A DNA stretch of 64,000 bases from an uncultured Caulobacteraceae bacterium (GCA_903872075.1 CAIQJF010000034.1:62001-126000); one strand, 5' to 3'; positions 37,605 to 47,570 are shown, counted from the stretch's first letter. Notes: generated from the sequence alone by a model not told the origin. A program made the numbers and translations.

Positions 37605-38936
37605 ATGCACAAATCCACCGGTGGCGGTGAGCCCCATCACATCGTCGTAGCCGGCGGCGGCGCCGCCGGGCTGGAACTGGTGACCCGGCTTGGCGACACT
37701 CTCGGCCGGAGCGGCCAGGCGCGCATCACCCTGGTGGACCGCTCGCGCACCCATCTCTGGAAGCCGCTGCTGCACTCGGTGGCGGCCGGCAGCCTGCGCC
37801 GCTCGCAGCATGAGCTGAATTATCTGGCCCAGGCGCAGTGGCACAATTTCGACTACACCTTCGCCGATGTCGTCGGGCTCGATCGTTCCGCGCGGCAGCT
37901 GTTGCTGGGCGCCACCTATGATGAGGACGGTCGGGAGATAACCCCCGCCCGTTCCGTCGGCTACGACACGCTGGTCATGGCCATCGGTAGCGTCACCAAC
38001 GATTTCGGCACGCCCGGCGCCGCGCGCTACGCCATTCCTCTGGAAACACCTGAACAGGCCAGCCGTTTCAATCGCCGCCTGGTCAATGCCTGCCTGCGCG
38101 CCAACAGCCAGGCCGAGCCGGTCCGCCCGGGGCAGTTGCACGTCGCGGTGATCGGGGCCGGCGCCACCGGCACGGAGCTGGCGGCGGAACTGCATCGCAC
38201 CGTGCGCGCGGTCGTCGCCTACGGCATGGACCGGATTGATCCGGCCCGCGACATCCACATCGTCCTCATCGAGGCCGCCGATCGCATCCTGCCGGCCCTT
38301 CCCGAGCGTATCTCCAACGCCACCCGCGATCTGCTCACTAAGCTCGGCGTCGAGGTCCGCACCCGCGCCCGCGTGGCCGAGGTGCGCGCGGACGGCGTCG
38401 TGCTGTCGGATGGCGAGGTCATCCCGTCCGAACTGGTGGTCTGGTCAGCGGGGGTCAAGGCGCCCGACATCCTTAAGGACTTCGGCGGGCTTGAGACCAA
38501 TCGCATCAACCAGCTGGTGGTGAACGACACCCTTCAGGCCACCCTGGATCCGGACGTCTTCGCCATCGGCGACTGCGCCTCCTGTCCCAGGCCGGACGGG
38601 GCCGGACCCGTGCCGCCGCGCGCCCAGGCGGCTCACCAGATGGCCGATCACATGGTGGAACAGATCAATGCCCGCCTCGCCGGCAATCCCGTGAAACCCT
38701 ATCGCTATCGCGATTTCGGCTCCCTGGTGTCCCTGGGGCGCTATTCCACCGTGGGCAGCCTGATGGGCTTCGTGGCCGGGCGCGGCATGTTCATCGAAGG
38801 TCTGTTCGCCCGCTTCGTCTATCGCTCGCTCTACAAGATGCACGAGGCCGCCCTGCACGGCGGCCGGGCGGTGTTCTGGCGCACGCTTGGGAGCGCCCTG
38901 TCCCGCGGACCGACCCCGAGCGTGAAGCTGCACTAA
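37605..38936 (+). CDS. ndh: Type II NADH:quinone oxidoreductase (NDH-2-like)
   Basis: HIVVAGGGAAGLELVTRLGD, HVAVIGAGATGTELAAELHRT, DVFAIGDCASC, C-terminal amphipathic tail. Confidence 0.92.
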   Translation: MHKSTGGGEPHHIVVAGGGAAGLELVTRLGDTLGRSGQARITLVDRSRTHLWKPLLHSVAAGSLRRSQHELNYLAQAQWHNFDYTFADVVGLDRSARQLLLGATYDEDGREITPARSVGYDTLVMAIGSVTNDFGTPGAARYAIPLETPEQASRFNRRLVNACLRANSQAEPVRPGQLHVAVIGAGATGTELAAELHRTVRAVVAYGMDRIDPARDIHIVLIEAADRILPALPERISNATRDLLTKLGVEVRTRARVAEVRADGVVLSDGEVIPSELVVWSAGVKAPDILKDFGGLETNRINQLVVNDTLQATLDPDVFAIGDCASCPRPDGAGPVPPRAQAAHQMADHMVEQINARLAGNPVKPYRYRDFGSLVSLGRYSTVGSLMGFVAGRGMFIEGLFARFVYRSLYKMHEAALHGGRAVFWRTLGSALSRGPTPSVKLH

Positions 38937-39415
38937 CCGCCAGGCGCGGCCCGACGTGCGGCGATCGCCGCGTTGAGCCGCCGGCTCACGGCCGGGTCTC
39001 GCCACAACAGGATCATGCCCGTGATCAGGCCGGCGTGCAGCAGCAGGGCGCCCAGCTTCAGATGGCTCATGTCCCAGATCAGGCCGGGACCGGCCGCCAT
39101 GGCCGCGCTGGCGGCGACATAGGCGGCCAGCCAGGGCGCGCTCGCCGGGGTCTTCAGACGCCAGAGCACGCCGGCCGCCACGGCCAGACCCATCCCGGCT
39201 TTGATGATCGCCATGGCCCGCAGCAGCCGTGTGAGGTCAGCCCCGGCGTTGGCGATGGCGTGCGCGGCGGTGTCCCCGTCCGTCGCCAGCAGCCCGCCCG
39301 CCGCTCCGGCCGCGAGCGCCAGAGCGACGGCGCCTTGGGCCAGGGGCGGCGACAGGGTGAAACGGGCGCGCACCGGCGACGCGGCGCTCGAGGATTGAAA
39401 CGCGGCCAGGGTCAT
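38933..39415 (-). CDS. Small integral membrane protein, unknown function
   Basis: 160-aa ORF with 4 hydrophobic segments; convergent overlap with ndh. Confidence 0.65.
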   Translation of the reverse strand: MTLAAFQSSSAASPVRARFTLSPPLAQGAVALALAAGAAGGLLATDGDTAAHAIANAGADLTRLLRAMAIIKAGMGLAVAAGVLWRLKTPASAPWLAAYVAASAAMAAGPGLIWDMSHLKLGALLLHAGLITGMILLWRDPAVSRRLNAAIAARRAAPGG

Positions 39416-39485
39416 GGGCTGACGGCTCCGGTCGGGATGTCCGAGACCCGAACGATCTCAGACTTTTGATCCTCTGACCAGAGGA

Positions 39486-40352
39486 TCAGGCGGCCCGGCT
39501 CAGCACCTGGGCCTCGACATCGGCCTCGTTGAGGAACCGGGTGATCAGTGGGATGGTCGCGCCGGGGTGCGAGACCAGGAACAGGTGCCCGCCGGGCACT
39601 GTCTCCAGCCTGGCGTTGGGCAGCAGGCTCTTGAGGATCTTGCCATTGACCAGGGGGACGATGCGGTCGTCCTCGCCCATGACGATCAGGGTCTTCTGCT
39701 TCACGAAGGGCAGGAACGGGGCGCTGGTCCAGCCGACCACGGCGGCCAGCTGATAGGCGTAGCCGGCCCGCGACGGGGGCTTCAGGCGCGAGACGTGATC
39801 GTCCTTGCCCATGCCCGCGCCATAGAGGGTCTCGAAGTGCTCCATCATATATTCGGTGTCGATGTAGCGACGCGGATTGGCCATCTTCGACAGCACCTTT
39901 GGATCGCCAGGCACCATCAGGATTCCGGCCGCCGTGGCCGCAAGCACCAGCTTGCCCACCCGCGGCGCGTGCTGGAAGGCGAACTGCTGGGCCATGCCCC
40001 CGCCCCAGGAGACACCCATCACGTCCACCTTGCCGTCATAGCCCAAGAGGTCGAGCAGATGGGCCGCGCGCAGGGCCATGGACCACGGGCGGTAGGGGAA
40101 GGTGGGGCTGGGCGAGCCGCCGATGCCCGGCATGTCGAAGGTGATGATGTCCCGGTCGGGGATCCACTCCGCCAGGGGGGCCATCAGCTCTATATTGGCC
40201 CCGATGCCGTTGAAGAACAGCACCGGCCGGCCGGCAACGCGGCCCGGCGGCGGCGCGGCCTTCCACACCGCCACCCGCAATTCGCGCCCGCCCACCTTGA
40301 TCTGGCTGAACGTCGGCGCCCGGGCGGCGGTCTCATTGGCGGGGTCGGTCAC
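39486..40352 (-). CDS. phaZ: Intracellular PHA depolymerase (alpha/beta hydrolase)
   Basis: PVLFFNGIGANIELMAPLAEWIPDRDIITFDMPGIGGSPSPTFPYRPWSMALRAAHLLD; GVSWGGGMAQQFAFQ. Confidence 0.9.
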   Translation of the reverse strand: MTDPANETAARAPTFSQIKVGGRELRVAVWKAAPPPGRVAGRPVLFFNGIGANIELMAPLAEWIPDRDIITFDMPGIGGSPSPTFPYRPWSMALRAAHLLDLLGYDGKVDVMGVSWGGGMAQQFAFQHAPRVGKLVLAATAAGILMVPGDPKVLSKMANPRRYIDTEYMMEHFETLYGAGMGKDDHVSRLKPPSRAGYAYQLAAVVGWTSAPFLPFVKQKTLIVMGEDDRIVPLVNGKILKSLLPNARLETVPGGHLFLVSHPGATIPLITRFLNEADVEAQVLSRAA

Positions 40353-40371
40353 GGGGAGGTTCCTTCGTTAC

Positions 40372-42060
40372 TCAGTCGAAGACATAGATACCCGGCGCGG
40401 GATCGCCAGGGGGGTGGGCCTTGGAGCCCAGGGTCTTGCGGGCCGCCTTCAGGGCGCCGGAGCGGGCCTGCAGCCACTCAAGCCAATAGGGCCACCAGGA
40501 GCCGGCGTGCTCGCGGGCATCCTGGCCGAGCCAGGCGTCGATATCCGCCGGCGGTCGTTTGTCGCTGCGGAAATACTTGGCCTTGGGATTGCCCGGCGGG
40601 TTCAGCAGCGACTGGATATGGCCGGCCTGGCTCAGGACGAACTCCACATTGGGCGAGCCGACCAGCTGACTGATCCGGTAGCAGGCCTTCCAGGGCGTGA
40701 TGTGGTCGGTGACCCCGGCAACGATGAACACATCCTGTGTGACCTTGGTCAGGTCGACCACGTGTCCCGCCACGGTGGCCGTGCCCGGCCGGGCGAAAGG
40801 TTGAGTCTGGTAGAAATCCAGGTAGTCGGCGTGCAGGGCGGCGGTCAGGTTGGTGGAATCGTTGTTCCAGTAGAGCACGTCGAAGGCCGGCGGCGGCTCG
40901 CCGTGCAGGTAGTTGTTGACCACATAGTTCCACACCAGATCGTTGGGCCGCAGCCAGGCGAAGGTCCGCGACAGCGAGGCGCCGTCGAGAATGCCCTTCT
41001 TGGCGCTGCGCTGCTTGGCCAGTTCGATGCCGTGTTCGGAGACCAGGGCGCCGGTCTCGCTGTCGGTGGCCTGGGGATCGAGCACGCAGACCATGAGTGT
41101 GACGCTGCCGACCCGTTCGTCGCCCCGGCTGGCCAGTTTGGAGAGCAGCGTCGCCGCGGTGATCCCGCCCGAGCAGGCGCCGGAGATGTTCACCCTCTTC
41201 GACTTGGTGACCTCGCAGATCACGTCGATGGCCGCGATCAGCTCATCCACATAGTCGCCCAGGCCCCAGGCGCGGTGTTCCGGCCCCGGATTTCGCCAGC
41301 TGACCATGAACGGCTGGATGCCGCCGCCGGTCAGGAAGCGCACAATGCTCTTCTCCGGCGACAGGTCGTTCACATAGGCCTTGTTGATCTGCGGCGGGAC
41401 GATCAGGAACGGGACGGCATGGACCTTCTCGGTCGCCGGCGCGTACTGGATCAGCTCCATCATCTCTGTCTTGTGGATCACCGCCCCGGGGGCGGTGGCG
41501 AGGTTACCGCCCACCTTGAAGGGCCGCTTGTCCACCTGGCTGACGATGCCGTCGTTCTGGGTGATGTCCTCATAGGCGTTTTTCAGCCCGCGGACCAAGG
41601 AGCCGCCGCCCGTCTCGAGGGCCTTCTTGATCGCCGAGGGATTGCCGATCAGGGCGTTGGTCGGCGCCACGGCGTCGAGGATCATGGCCGTGACGAAACT
41701 GGCCTGGGCCCGCTCGCGGGTGTCCAGATCCACGTCCTCGACCCACTCTTCCACGCCTTTTCGCGCGGCGAGATAGTACTGCATCGAGGCCTTGTAGAGC
41801 GGGTTGGTCTTCCAGGTCGGATCGGTGAAGCGCCGGTCCTTCGGATCGGGCGCGATGTCCGAACGGCCGGTGACGATTTTGCCCACCTCGCCGCTGAACT
41901 TCTTCATGTGTTTGAGCGTCTTGACCGGCCGACCGGCGGTCTCCCGCAGCATCATGGTTACCGCGCCGAACAGATCCTCCCGGGCAAGGCCCAGCAGGGG
42001 GTTCATGGCGGAGGTGGCCTCGGCCGGTCCGCCCTCGATTTCAATCCCGGACTTGGGCAT
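40372..42060 (-). CDS. phaC: Poly(3-hydroxyalkanoate) synthase, class II-like
   Basis: Lipase-like box NISGACSGGITAATLLS; NPLLGLAREDLFGAV N-terminus; next to PhaZ, TetR and phasin. Confidence 0.92.
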   Translation of the reverse strand: MPKSGIEIEGGPAEATSAMNPLLGLAREDLFGAVTMMLRETAGRPVKTLKHMKKFSGEVGKIVTGRSDIAPDPKDRRFTDPTWKTNPLYKASMQYYLAARKGVEEWVEDVDLDTRERAQASFVTAMILDAVAPTNALIGNPSAIKKALETGGGSLVRGLKNAYEDITQNDGIVSQVDKRPFKVGGNLATAPGAVIHKTEMMELIQYAPATEKVHAVPFLIVPPQINKAYVNDLSPEKSIVRFLTGGGIQPFMVSWRNPGPEHRAWGLGDYVDELIAAIDVICEVTKSKRVNISGACSGGITAATLLSKLASRGDERVGSVTLMVCVLDPQATDSETGALVSEHGIELAKQRSAKKGILDGASLSRTFAWLRPNDLVWNYVVNNYLHGEPPPAFDVLYWNNDSTNLTAALHADYLDFYQTQPFARPGTATVAGHVVDLTKVTQDVFIVAGVTDHITPWKACYRISQLVGSPNVEFVLSQAGHIQSLLNPPGNPKAKYFRSDKRPPADIDAWLGQDAREHAGSWWPYWLEWLQARSGALKAARKTLGSKAHPPGDPAPGIYVFD

Positions 42061-42184
42061 CGTGTCGTCTCCTCCCCGAAAGACCGGCCGTGAAATGGCG
42101 CAAATCCAATTGCGCCTCGCACCGGCCGGCGGTTGATCCTATCCTCTGGCCTTCCGTGGCGGTGTCAACGGCCGGAGCCTCATC

Positions 42185-42802
42185 AACATCACCCAGTCGA
42201 AACCCTCCGCGGCCAAGGTCCGCATTCTGGAAACCGCCCTGGCCCTGTTCAACGCCGAAGGGGTCGGCGCGCTGTCGGCCATGGATATCGCCACCGCGCT
42301 CGGCATCAGCCCGGGCCACCTCTACTACCACTTCAAGGGCAAGCCCGACCTGCTCTCGGCCCTGACGGAGGCCTATGAGCACGAGGTCGCCCTGATCCTC
42401 GACGGCGCTGCCGACGCCTGCCGGGGCGACGGCGCGACGCTCGAGACCCTCTGGGTGCGCGTCCACATCCTGGCCGAGGAGGCCTGGGACGCCCGATTCC
42501 TCTATCGCGAGGCCGGCGCCCTGGCCCTGAAATATCCAGAGATCGCCCACCGCATCCGCCGCCTGGCCGCCGCCGAGCGCGAGGCCCTCCGCGGCATGCT
42601 GCGGGTTCTGGCGGAGGAAGGGGTCTTGAACGCCTCTGGCGAGGTGATCGACGGTCTGGCCCGTATCATCACCACCGCCATCGGCTTTCACGCCATCCAG
42701 CTCGAACTGGAGGGCGACCCTGGCCCGCCGCGCGACCGTGTTGCCCGCGCGGCGGCCCAGATCATGCTGATGGTCGCGGGCTTCGCCCGCGGCTCTGCCT
42801 AG
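42185..42802 (+). CDS. phaD: TetR-family regulator, PhaD-like; start codon non-canonical or disrupted
   Basis: Frame encodes NITQSKPSAAKVRILETALALFNAEGVGALSAMDIATALGISPGHLYYHFKGKPDLL; HTH begins upstream of first ATG (42281), and no ATG/GTG/TTG lies in frame between TGA 42134-42136 and 42281. Confidence 0.8.
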   Translation, partial: NITQSKPSAAKVRILETALALFNAEGVGALSAMDIATALGISPGHLYYHFKGKPDLLSALTEAYEHEVALILDGAADACRGDGATLETLWVRVHILAEEAWDARFLYREAGALALKYPEIAHRIRRLAAAEREALRGMLRVLAEEGVLNASGEVIDGLARIITTAIGFHAIQLELEGDPGPPRDRVARAAAQIMLMVAGFARGSA

Positions 42803-42806
42803 GCTC

Positions 42807-43307
42807 TCAGGCCTCGGTGGTTTCCTTCGCCGCCTTGGCTTTGGGAGCCTTCTCGGTCTTCAGAGCCGCGACTTCGGCCGTCAGGGCCTCGACCTGGGCG
42901 GTGAGCTTTTCCAGCGCCTGACCCACGGCCGGCAAGTTCCAGGGGGCCAGGGTCTCGGTCACGGTCTCGCGCACCTTCTCCAGGCGGGCTTCCAGGGCGG
43001 TGCGCTGTTCGGCGCTGAACGTCTGGGCCTTGGCCGTCGCGCTTTCCACGGCGTGGGTGACCTTTTCCATCTGCGGCGACTTGGCCAGGGTCTTGCGGAC
43101 CTTGTCTTCCATCTCCTCGCCCTTGGCGACCAGGTCGTCGAAGGTCTCGTTGGCCGAGGCGGCCAGCTTTTCAACCGCGCCCTGAGTCTCGGTATAGATG
43201 CGGCCATAGGCGCCGACGCCGGCCAGCCAGATCCTGCGGGCGATGTCGATGTCCGGGACGGTCTTGGCGGCTTCGGGCTTTTCAGTGGTGATGGTTTCGG
43301 CGGTCAT
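42807..43307 (-). CDS. Phasin (PhaF/PhaI-type granule-associated protein)
   Basis: RRIWLAGVGAYGRIYTETQGAVEKLAASANETFDDLVAKGEEMEDKVR; Ala/Lys-rich tail KTEKAPKAKAAKETTEA. Confidence 0.93.
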   Translation of the reverse strand: MTAETITTEKPEAAKTVPDIDIARRIWLAGVGAYGRIYTETQGAVEKLAASANETFDDLVAKGEEMEDKVRKTLAKSPQMEKVTHAVESATAKAQTFSAEQRTALEARLEKVRETVTETLAPWNLPAVGQALEKLTAQVEALTAEVAALKTEKAPKAKAAKETTEA

Positions 43308-43389
43308 GTGACGGCTCCTTCGAATGGCGTGATGTCCGGTCGCCCGGACCAATGGCGCTCTCCTAGGCCGCTCTTTTAGAAAGAGCATT

Positions 43390-43755
43390 CTAACCGGGCC
43401 GGGGCGTTCTCACCGGCGACTGCCCCGGCCCCGGCGCCGTATCCGGCACGGCCACCGCGATCCGGCCGTCCATCACGCGGGTGGCGAACACCTTCAGCGG
43501 GCCATAGCCCGCCGCCCCGGCGCAGACGCCGGTCTCCAGATTGAAGATCGCCCCATGGTCCGGGCAGATCACCGATCCCCGGCGGATTCGCCCGCCCGAC
43601 AACTGGGAATCGGCGTGGGTGCAACGGTTGATCACCGCTCGCGCGGCTCCGTTCGTCCGGCACAGCAAAACCGGCCAGCCGTTCAGGATCAGGGCCCGGG
43701 CCTGCCCCTCGGCCAGGTCGGCGTCGGCCAGGGCGTCATGAAATGTCGCGTCCAT
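43390..43755 (-). CDS. Rieske [2Fe-2S] ferredoxin-like protein
   Basis: RCTHADSQLSGGRIRRGSVICPDHGAIFNLETG (CxH...CxxH). Confidence 0.9.
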   Translation of the reverse strand: MDATFHDALADADLAEGQARALILNGWPVLLCRTNGAARAVINRCTHADSQLSGGRIRRGSVICPDHGAIFNLETGVCAGAAGYGPLKVFATRVMDGRIAVAVPDTAPGPGQSPVRTPRPG

Positions 43756-43841
43756 GGCTTCACCTTAGCCGTCGCTGGCGACTATGGTCGAGGCCAAGAC
43801 GGCCGTATCGAAGCCGCTCGCCAATCTTCAGGAGACGCCCG

Positions 43842-44312
43842 ATGATCCGTGGAATCCACCACGCCGCCCTGTGCACCGACGATCTCGACCGCCTGCTCGG
43901 CTTCTACCGCGACGTGGTCGGCTTCGAGGAGGTCGCCCGCTCGGAGTGGGAGGCCACGCCCCGCATCGACGAGATCATCGGCGTGCCGGGCTCTTCCGCC
44001 CGCCAGGTCATGCTCAAGGCCGGCGGCGCCTATCTGGAGCTCTTTCAGTACCGCGCCCCCGAGGGCGGGCGCCCTACCGGATCCATGCGGCCCTTCGACC
44101 GCGGCTACACCCACATCTGTCTCGATGTGGTGGACATCAAGGCCGAGCACGCCCGCCTCACGGCTGCCGGCGCCAGCTTCAACTGCGTCCCCGGCGATTT
44201 CGGGGCCATCAAGGCCGTCTACGGCCGCGATCCCGACGGCAACATCATCGAAATCCAGGAAACCGCGCCGGACCACGCCTTCGCCTATGAAAAGGTGAAT
44301 CCCAGGGCCTGA
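43842..44312 (+). CDS. Glyoxalase/VOC family protein
   Basis: IRGIHHAALCTDDLDRLLGFYRDVVGFEEV; DPDGNIIEIQE. Confidence 0.93.
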   Translation: MIRGIHHAALCTDDLDRLLGFYRDVVGFEEVARSEWEATPRIDEIIGVPGSSARQVMLKAGGAYLELFQYRAPEGGRPTGSMRPFDRGYTHICLDVVDIKAEHARLTAAGASFNCVPGDFGAIKAVYGRDPDGNIIEIQETAPDHAFAYEKVNPRA

Positions 44313-44338
44313 GTGTGTGAGGACTTAGCGTCCCCTCA

Positions 44339-44443
44339 GTCGGTTACGCCGACAGCTCCCCCCGTTCTACAGGGGAGCAGACAAAGTCTCTCCTCCCCCG
44401 CGTGGCGGGGGAGGTCCCCCGAAGGGGGGAGGGGGCGCTAGCC
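44339..44443. repeat. GC-rich intergenic palindromic repeat, copy 1
   Basis: Two CCCC/GGGG hairpins flanking a ctctgctcccctg-like core; similar to 47457..47570 in opposite orientation. Confidence 0.75.
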
Positions 44444-44450
44444 GCACGCC

Positions 44451-44933
44451 TTAAGGATACTTCAGCCTGATCTGCGTCGTCGTCTCGCCCTCGCCGGCGA
44501 CGACCTTGGCGGCGTTCAGCGACGGCGGGCCCAGGAACAGGCGCGGATTGCGCGAGAACCCGTAATCCTGCGTCGGCATGCCGAAGGGGCCTTGGGTGAA
44601 GCGGTGGGCCAGCTTGGCGTCGTGATAGACGGCCATCGCATAGGTCCCGGGGCCGGGCAGCCAGACGCACATGTCCGTCACCGGCGACCGCGCCGGAACC
44701 CGCCACACTTTCAGCTCACCGTCGCGCTTGAGGAACTTTTTCGGATCGTCGCCATAGAGCGTGGCGGTCATGATGCCGGCGTCGGAGCGCACGCTCTCGA
44801 TCACCACCTTCAGCTTCACGCCCGAAGGCTCTCCGACGCAGGTCGCCTGGCCGCGGGCGGCGGCGGGCGTCAGGGCCAAGCCGGCCAGCAGGCCGGCCAG
44901 AGCGGCGGCCCGTTTCGTCGCGGCGAAGGTCAT
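44451..44933 (-). CDS. DUF2141-family secreted protein
   Basis: Signal peptide; GIMTATLYGDDPKKFLKRDGELKVWRVPA; YAMAVYHDAKLAHRFTQGPFGMPTQDYGFSRNPRLFLGPPSLNAAKVV. Confidence 0.88.
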   Translation of the reverse strand: MTFAATKRAAALAGLLAGLALTPAAARGQATCVGEPSGVKLKVVIESVRSDAGIMTATLYGDDPKKFLKRDGELKVWRVPARSPVTDMCVWLPGPGTYAMAVYHDAKLAHRFTQGPFGMPTQDYGFSRNPRLFLGPPSLNAAKVVAGEGETTTQIRLKYP

Positions 44934-45064
44934 GGGGGAGTGGGCTTCCGGTTGGCTACGGTGACGCGGCGCGCCTTCAACCATCTAAATATGGCCAGCA
45001 AACGGCCATGCATGTGTCCGGCCCGACACCCGCGCGCCGTCCGGCGCTTCGCGCGCCACACCTC

Positions 45065-46066
45065 CTAGGCCGCCAGGGCCACCGCCCGGTTCGCCGCCGC
45101 CACGATCTCATAGGACCGCAGCCGCGCCTGATGATCGAAGATCGACGAGGTGATCATCAACTCATCCGCCCCCGTCCGCGCGATCATCGCCTTCAGGCCA
45201 GTCTCCACCGTCGCAGGCGAGCCGATCACCGCGCAGGCCAGGGCCTGGCTGAGCATATATTTCGCCTGGGGATCGAGGCGGCTGTCCATGTCGTCTACCG
45301 GCGGGGGCAGGGGCCCCGGCATGCCGGTGCGCAGGGCCACGAACGACTGCTGCAGCGAGCTGAACAGCCGCCTGGCCTCCGCGTCGGTGTCGGCCGCCAC
45401 GGCCGTGACCCCGGCCATGACATAGGGCCGCTGCAGCCGCTCCGACGGCTGGAACCGCTCGCGATAGATGGCCAGGGCGCGGTCGAGTTCGGCAGGCGCG
45501 AAGTGCGAAGCGAAGGCGTAAGGCAGGCCCAGCATGGCCGCCAGCTGCGCCCCGAAGGTGGACGATCCCAAAATCCACACGTCCACCTGGGCCCCGGCGC
45601 CGGGCACCGCCCGCACCGCCTGGCCGGGCTTGGCGTCCTGGAAATAGTGCAGCAACTCGACCACGTCCTGCGGGAAACTGTCGGCCCCGCCGCTCAGGTG
45701 CCGGCGCAGGGCCTGGGCGGTCATCTGATCGGTGCCGGGCGCCCGGCCGAGTCCCAGATCGATCCGTCCCGGGAACAGCGCCGCCAGGGTTCCGAACTGC
45801 TCGGCCACCATCAGCGGCGCGTGGTTGGGCAGCATGATCCCGCCCGCGCCGATCCGTATGGTCGAGGTGCCGCCGCCGATGTGGGCCAGGGCCACAGCCG
45901 TGGCGGCGCTGGCGATGCCGGGCATATTGTGATGTTCGGCCATCCAATAGCGCCGATAGCCCAGCGCCTCGGCCCGCCGGGCCAGATCCAGGCTGCACTG
46001 GAACGAGAGCGACGCATCGCCCCCCTGAACGATCGGCGACAGGTCGAGAACGGAAAGCTGGGTCAT
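45065..46066 (-). CDS. LLM-class flavin-dependent (luciferase-like) oxidoreductase
   Basis: [50 protein letters not shown]. Confidence 0.94.
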   Translation of the reverse strand: MTQLSVLDLSPIVQGGDASLSFQCSLDLARRAEALGYRRYWMAEHHNMPGIASAATAVALAHIGGGTSTIRIGAGGIMLPNHAPLMVAEQFGTLAALFPGRIDLGLGRAPGTDQMTAQALRRHLSGGADSFPQDVVELLHYFQDAKPGQAVRAVPGAGAQVDVWILGSSTFGAQLAAMLGLPYAFASHFAPAELDRALAIYRERFQPSERLQRPYVMAGVTAVAADTDAEARRLFSSLQQSFVALRTGMPGPLPPPVDDMDSRLDPQAKYMLSQALACAVIGSPATVETGLKAMIARTGADELMITSSIFDHQARLRSYEIVAAANRAVALAA

Positions 46067-46237
46067 GGGGGGAATATAGGGGCGTGGGCCGCGGATGTGC
46101 AAAGCCCGCCGTGACTCTGGGTCTCGCGGCTTGCCCGTAAGGCTGGTGAAAATAAAATCGCGCGACGTGTCAATTATCACGCCCCACTCACCGAAAATTG
46201 GCTATGAGATTTGCCTAATTAGTGGGGGAACACCAAA

Positions 46238-46708
46238 ATGAAGAACGTTGCGATCGCTGCCATTATCTGCGGTATTTTGGCTGGCTGCGCGGATGCGCCC
46301 AACAAAATACAGCCGAACTATGTCTCGCCCATGCAGTATTCGAATCTCGATTGTGAACAAGTGCGGTCTGAAATGATGCGCGTGTCGAGCCAGGTGCGCG
46401 TCCTGGTCGGCCAGCAGCAGAAGAAGCACAAGAACGATCAGGTCGCCATGGGCGTGGGACTCATCGTTGCCTGGCCGGCCCTCTTCTTCCTGATCGGCGG
46501 CGACAAGAAGGAACAGCTGGCCGAGATGAAGGGCGAGTATGAGGCCCTGGAGACGGTCGGAACACAGAAGAAGTGCGCGGTGATCGAGGAGGCCAAGGTC
46601 GGCGCAGCAGCGCAGACGGCGGCTGCGCCCATGTCGCCTGGCGCTCCGACCGCGGCGCCCGCCCCCACGCCTCCCGCCTCAGGGGCGCCGGGTTCGTCCA
46701 GGCCCTAG
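46238..46708 (+). CDS. Small lipoprotein, unknown function
   Basis: MKNVAIAAIICGILAGCADAPN lipobox; low-complexity Pro/Ala tail. Confidence 0.8.
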   Translation: MKNVAIAAIICGILAGCADAPNKIQPNYVSPMQYSNLDCEQVRSEMMRVSSQVRVLVGQQQKKHKNDQVAMGVGLIVAWPALFFLIGGDKKEQLAEMKGEYEALETVGTQKKCAVIEEAKVGAAAQTAAAPMSPGAPTAAPAPTPPASGAPGSSRP

Positions 46709-46792
46709 CCCCAGAGCCTGCGGCGCGCGCCTTCAAGTGCGCGCCGCTGTACGGGGGCTGGCCGCCTCCGCGATTCCCTGTATCACCGCCCG

Positions 46793-47446
46793 GTGCCCCA
46801 GCCGCCCGCGCCACAGATTTGGGATATCAGCCAGGTCCTGCGCCCGGGCCTGCCGGTGTGGCCGGGCGACACCGCCTTTGCCTCGGCGCCGCGCTGGACC
46901 ATCGTCCCCGGCGGCTCGCCGGTGAATGTGGCCCGGTTTGAGACCTCCACCCACGCCGGAACCCACGCCGACGCCCCCCTGCACTATGATGCCGCCGGCG
47001 CCGCCGTCGCCGATCTCAACCTCGAACCCTATCTTGGGCCCTGCCGGGTGATCGACGCGCGCGGCGCGGGGCGGGCGATCACCGCCGACTTTCTGGCGCC
47101 CAGGCTGGGGCAGGGGCCGCCGCCGCGCGTCCTGCTGCGCACGTTCGATGTGTTTCCGCACGACGCCTGGGTGTCGGACTTCACCGCCGTGGCGGCCGAG
47201 GCGATCGACCTGCTCGCGGCGCGTGGCGTGGTGCTGATCGGCGTCGATTCGCCCTCTCTCGATCCCGAGACCTCCCAGACCATGGACGCCCACCATGCCG
47301 TCCGCGCCCAGGGCCTTCGCATCCTCGAGGGTCTGGTTCTCGATGACGTGCCGCCGGGCGATTACGACCTTATCGCTTTGCCCCTGAAACTCGCGGGTCT
47401 CGACGCCTCCCCGGTCCGCGCCATCCTGCGCGGGCTCGCCCCGTGA
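46793..47446 (+). CDS. kynB: Cyclase family protein / kynurenine formamidase
   Basis: IWDISQVLRPGLPVWPGDTAFASAPRW; TSTHAGTHADAPLHYDAAG; GVVLIGVDSPSLDPETSQTMDAHH. Confidence 0.9.
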   Translation: MPQPPAPQIWDISQVLRPGLPVWPGDTAFASAPRWTIVPGGSPVNVARFETSTHAGTHADAPLHYDAAGAAVADLNLEPYLGPCRVIDARGAGRAITADFLAPRLGQGPPPRVLLRTFDVFPHDAWVSDFTAVAAEAIDLLAARGVVLIGVDSPSLDPETSQTMDAHHAVRAQGLRILEGLVLDDVPPGDYDLIALPLKLAGLDASPVRAILRGLAP

Positions 47447-47456
47447 CCGCGCCAGC

Positions 47457-47570
47457 GCCCCCTCCGTCGGCTTCGCCGACACCTCCCCCGCTTCGCAGGG
47501 GAGGAGGAAAGCTCTGCTCCCCTGTTCGCGGGGGAGGAGGACCGCGAAGCGATGGAGGGGGCGGCGGCCC
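47457..47570. repeat. GC-rich intergenic palindromic repeat, copy 2
   Basis: ccccctccgtcggcttcgccgacacctcccccgcttcgcaggggaggaggaaagctctgctcccctgttcgcgggggagg. Confidence 0.78.

Noticed and set aside
40102-42093. 663-aa plus-strand ORF antisense to phaZ/phaC
   Set aside because: High-GC third-position artefact; no recognisable domains and both sense genes have strong motifs.
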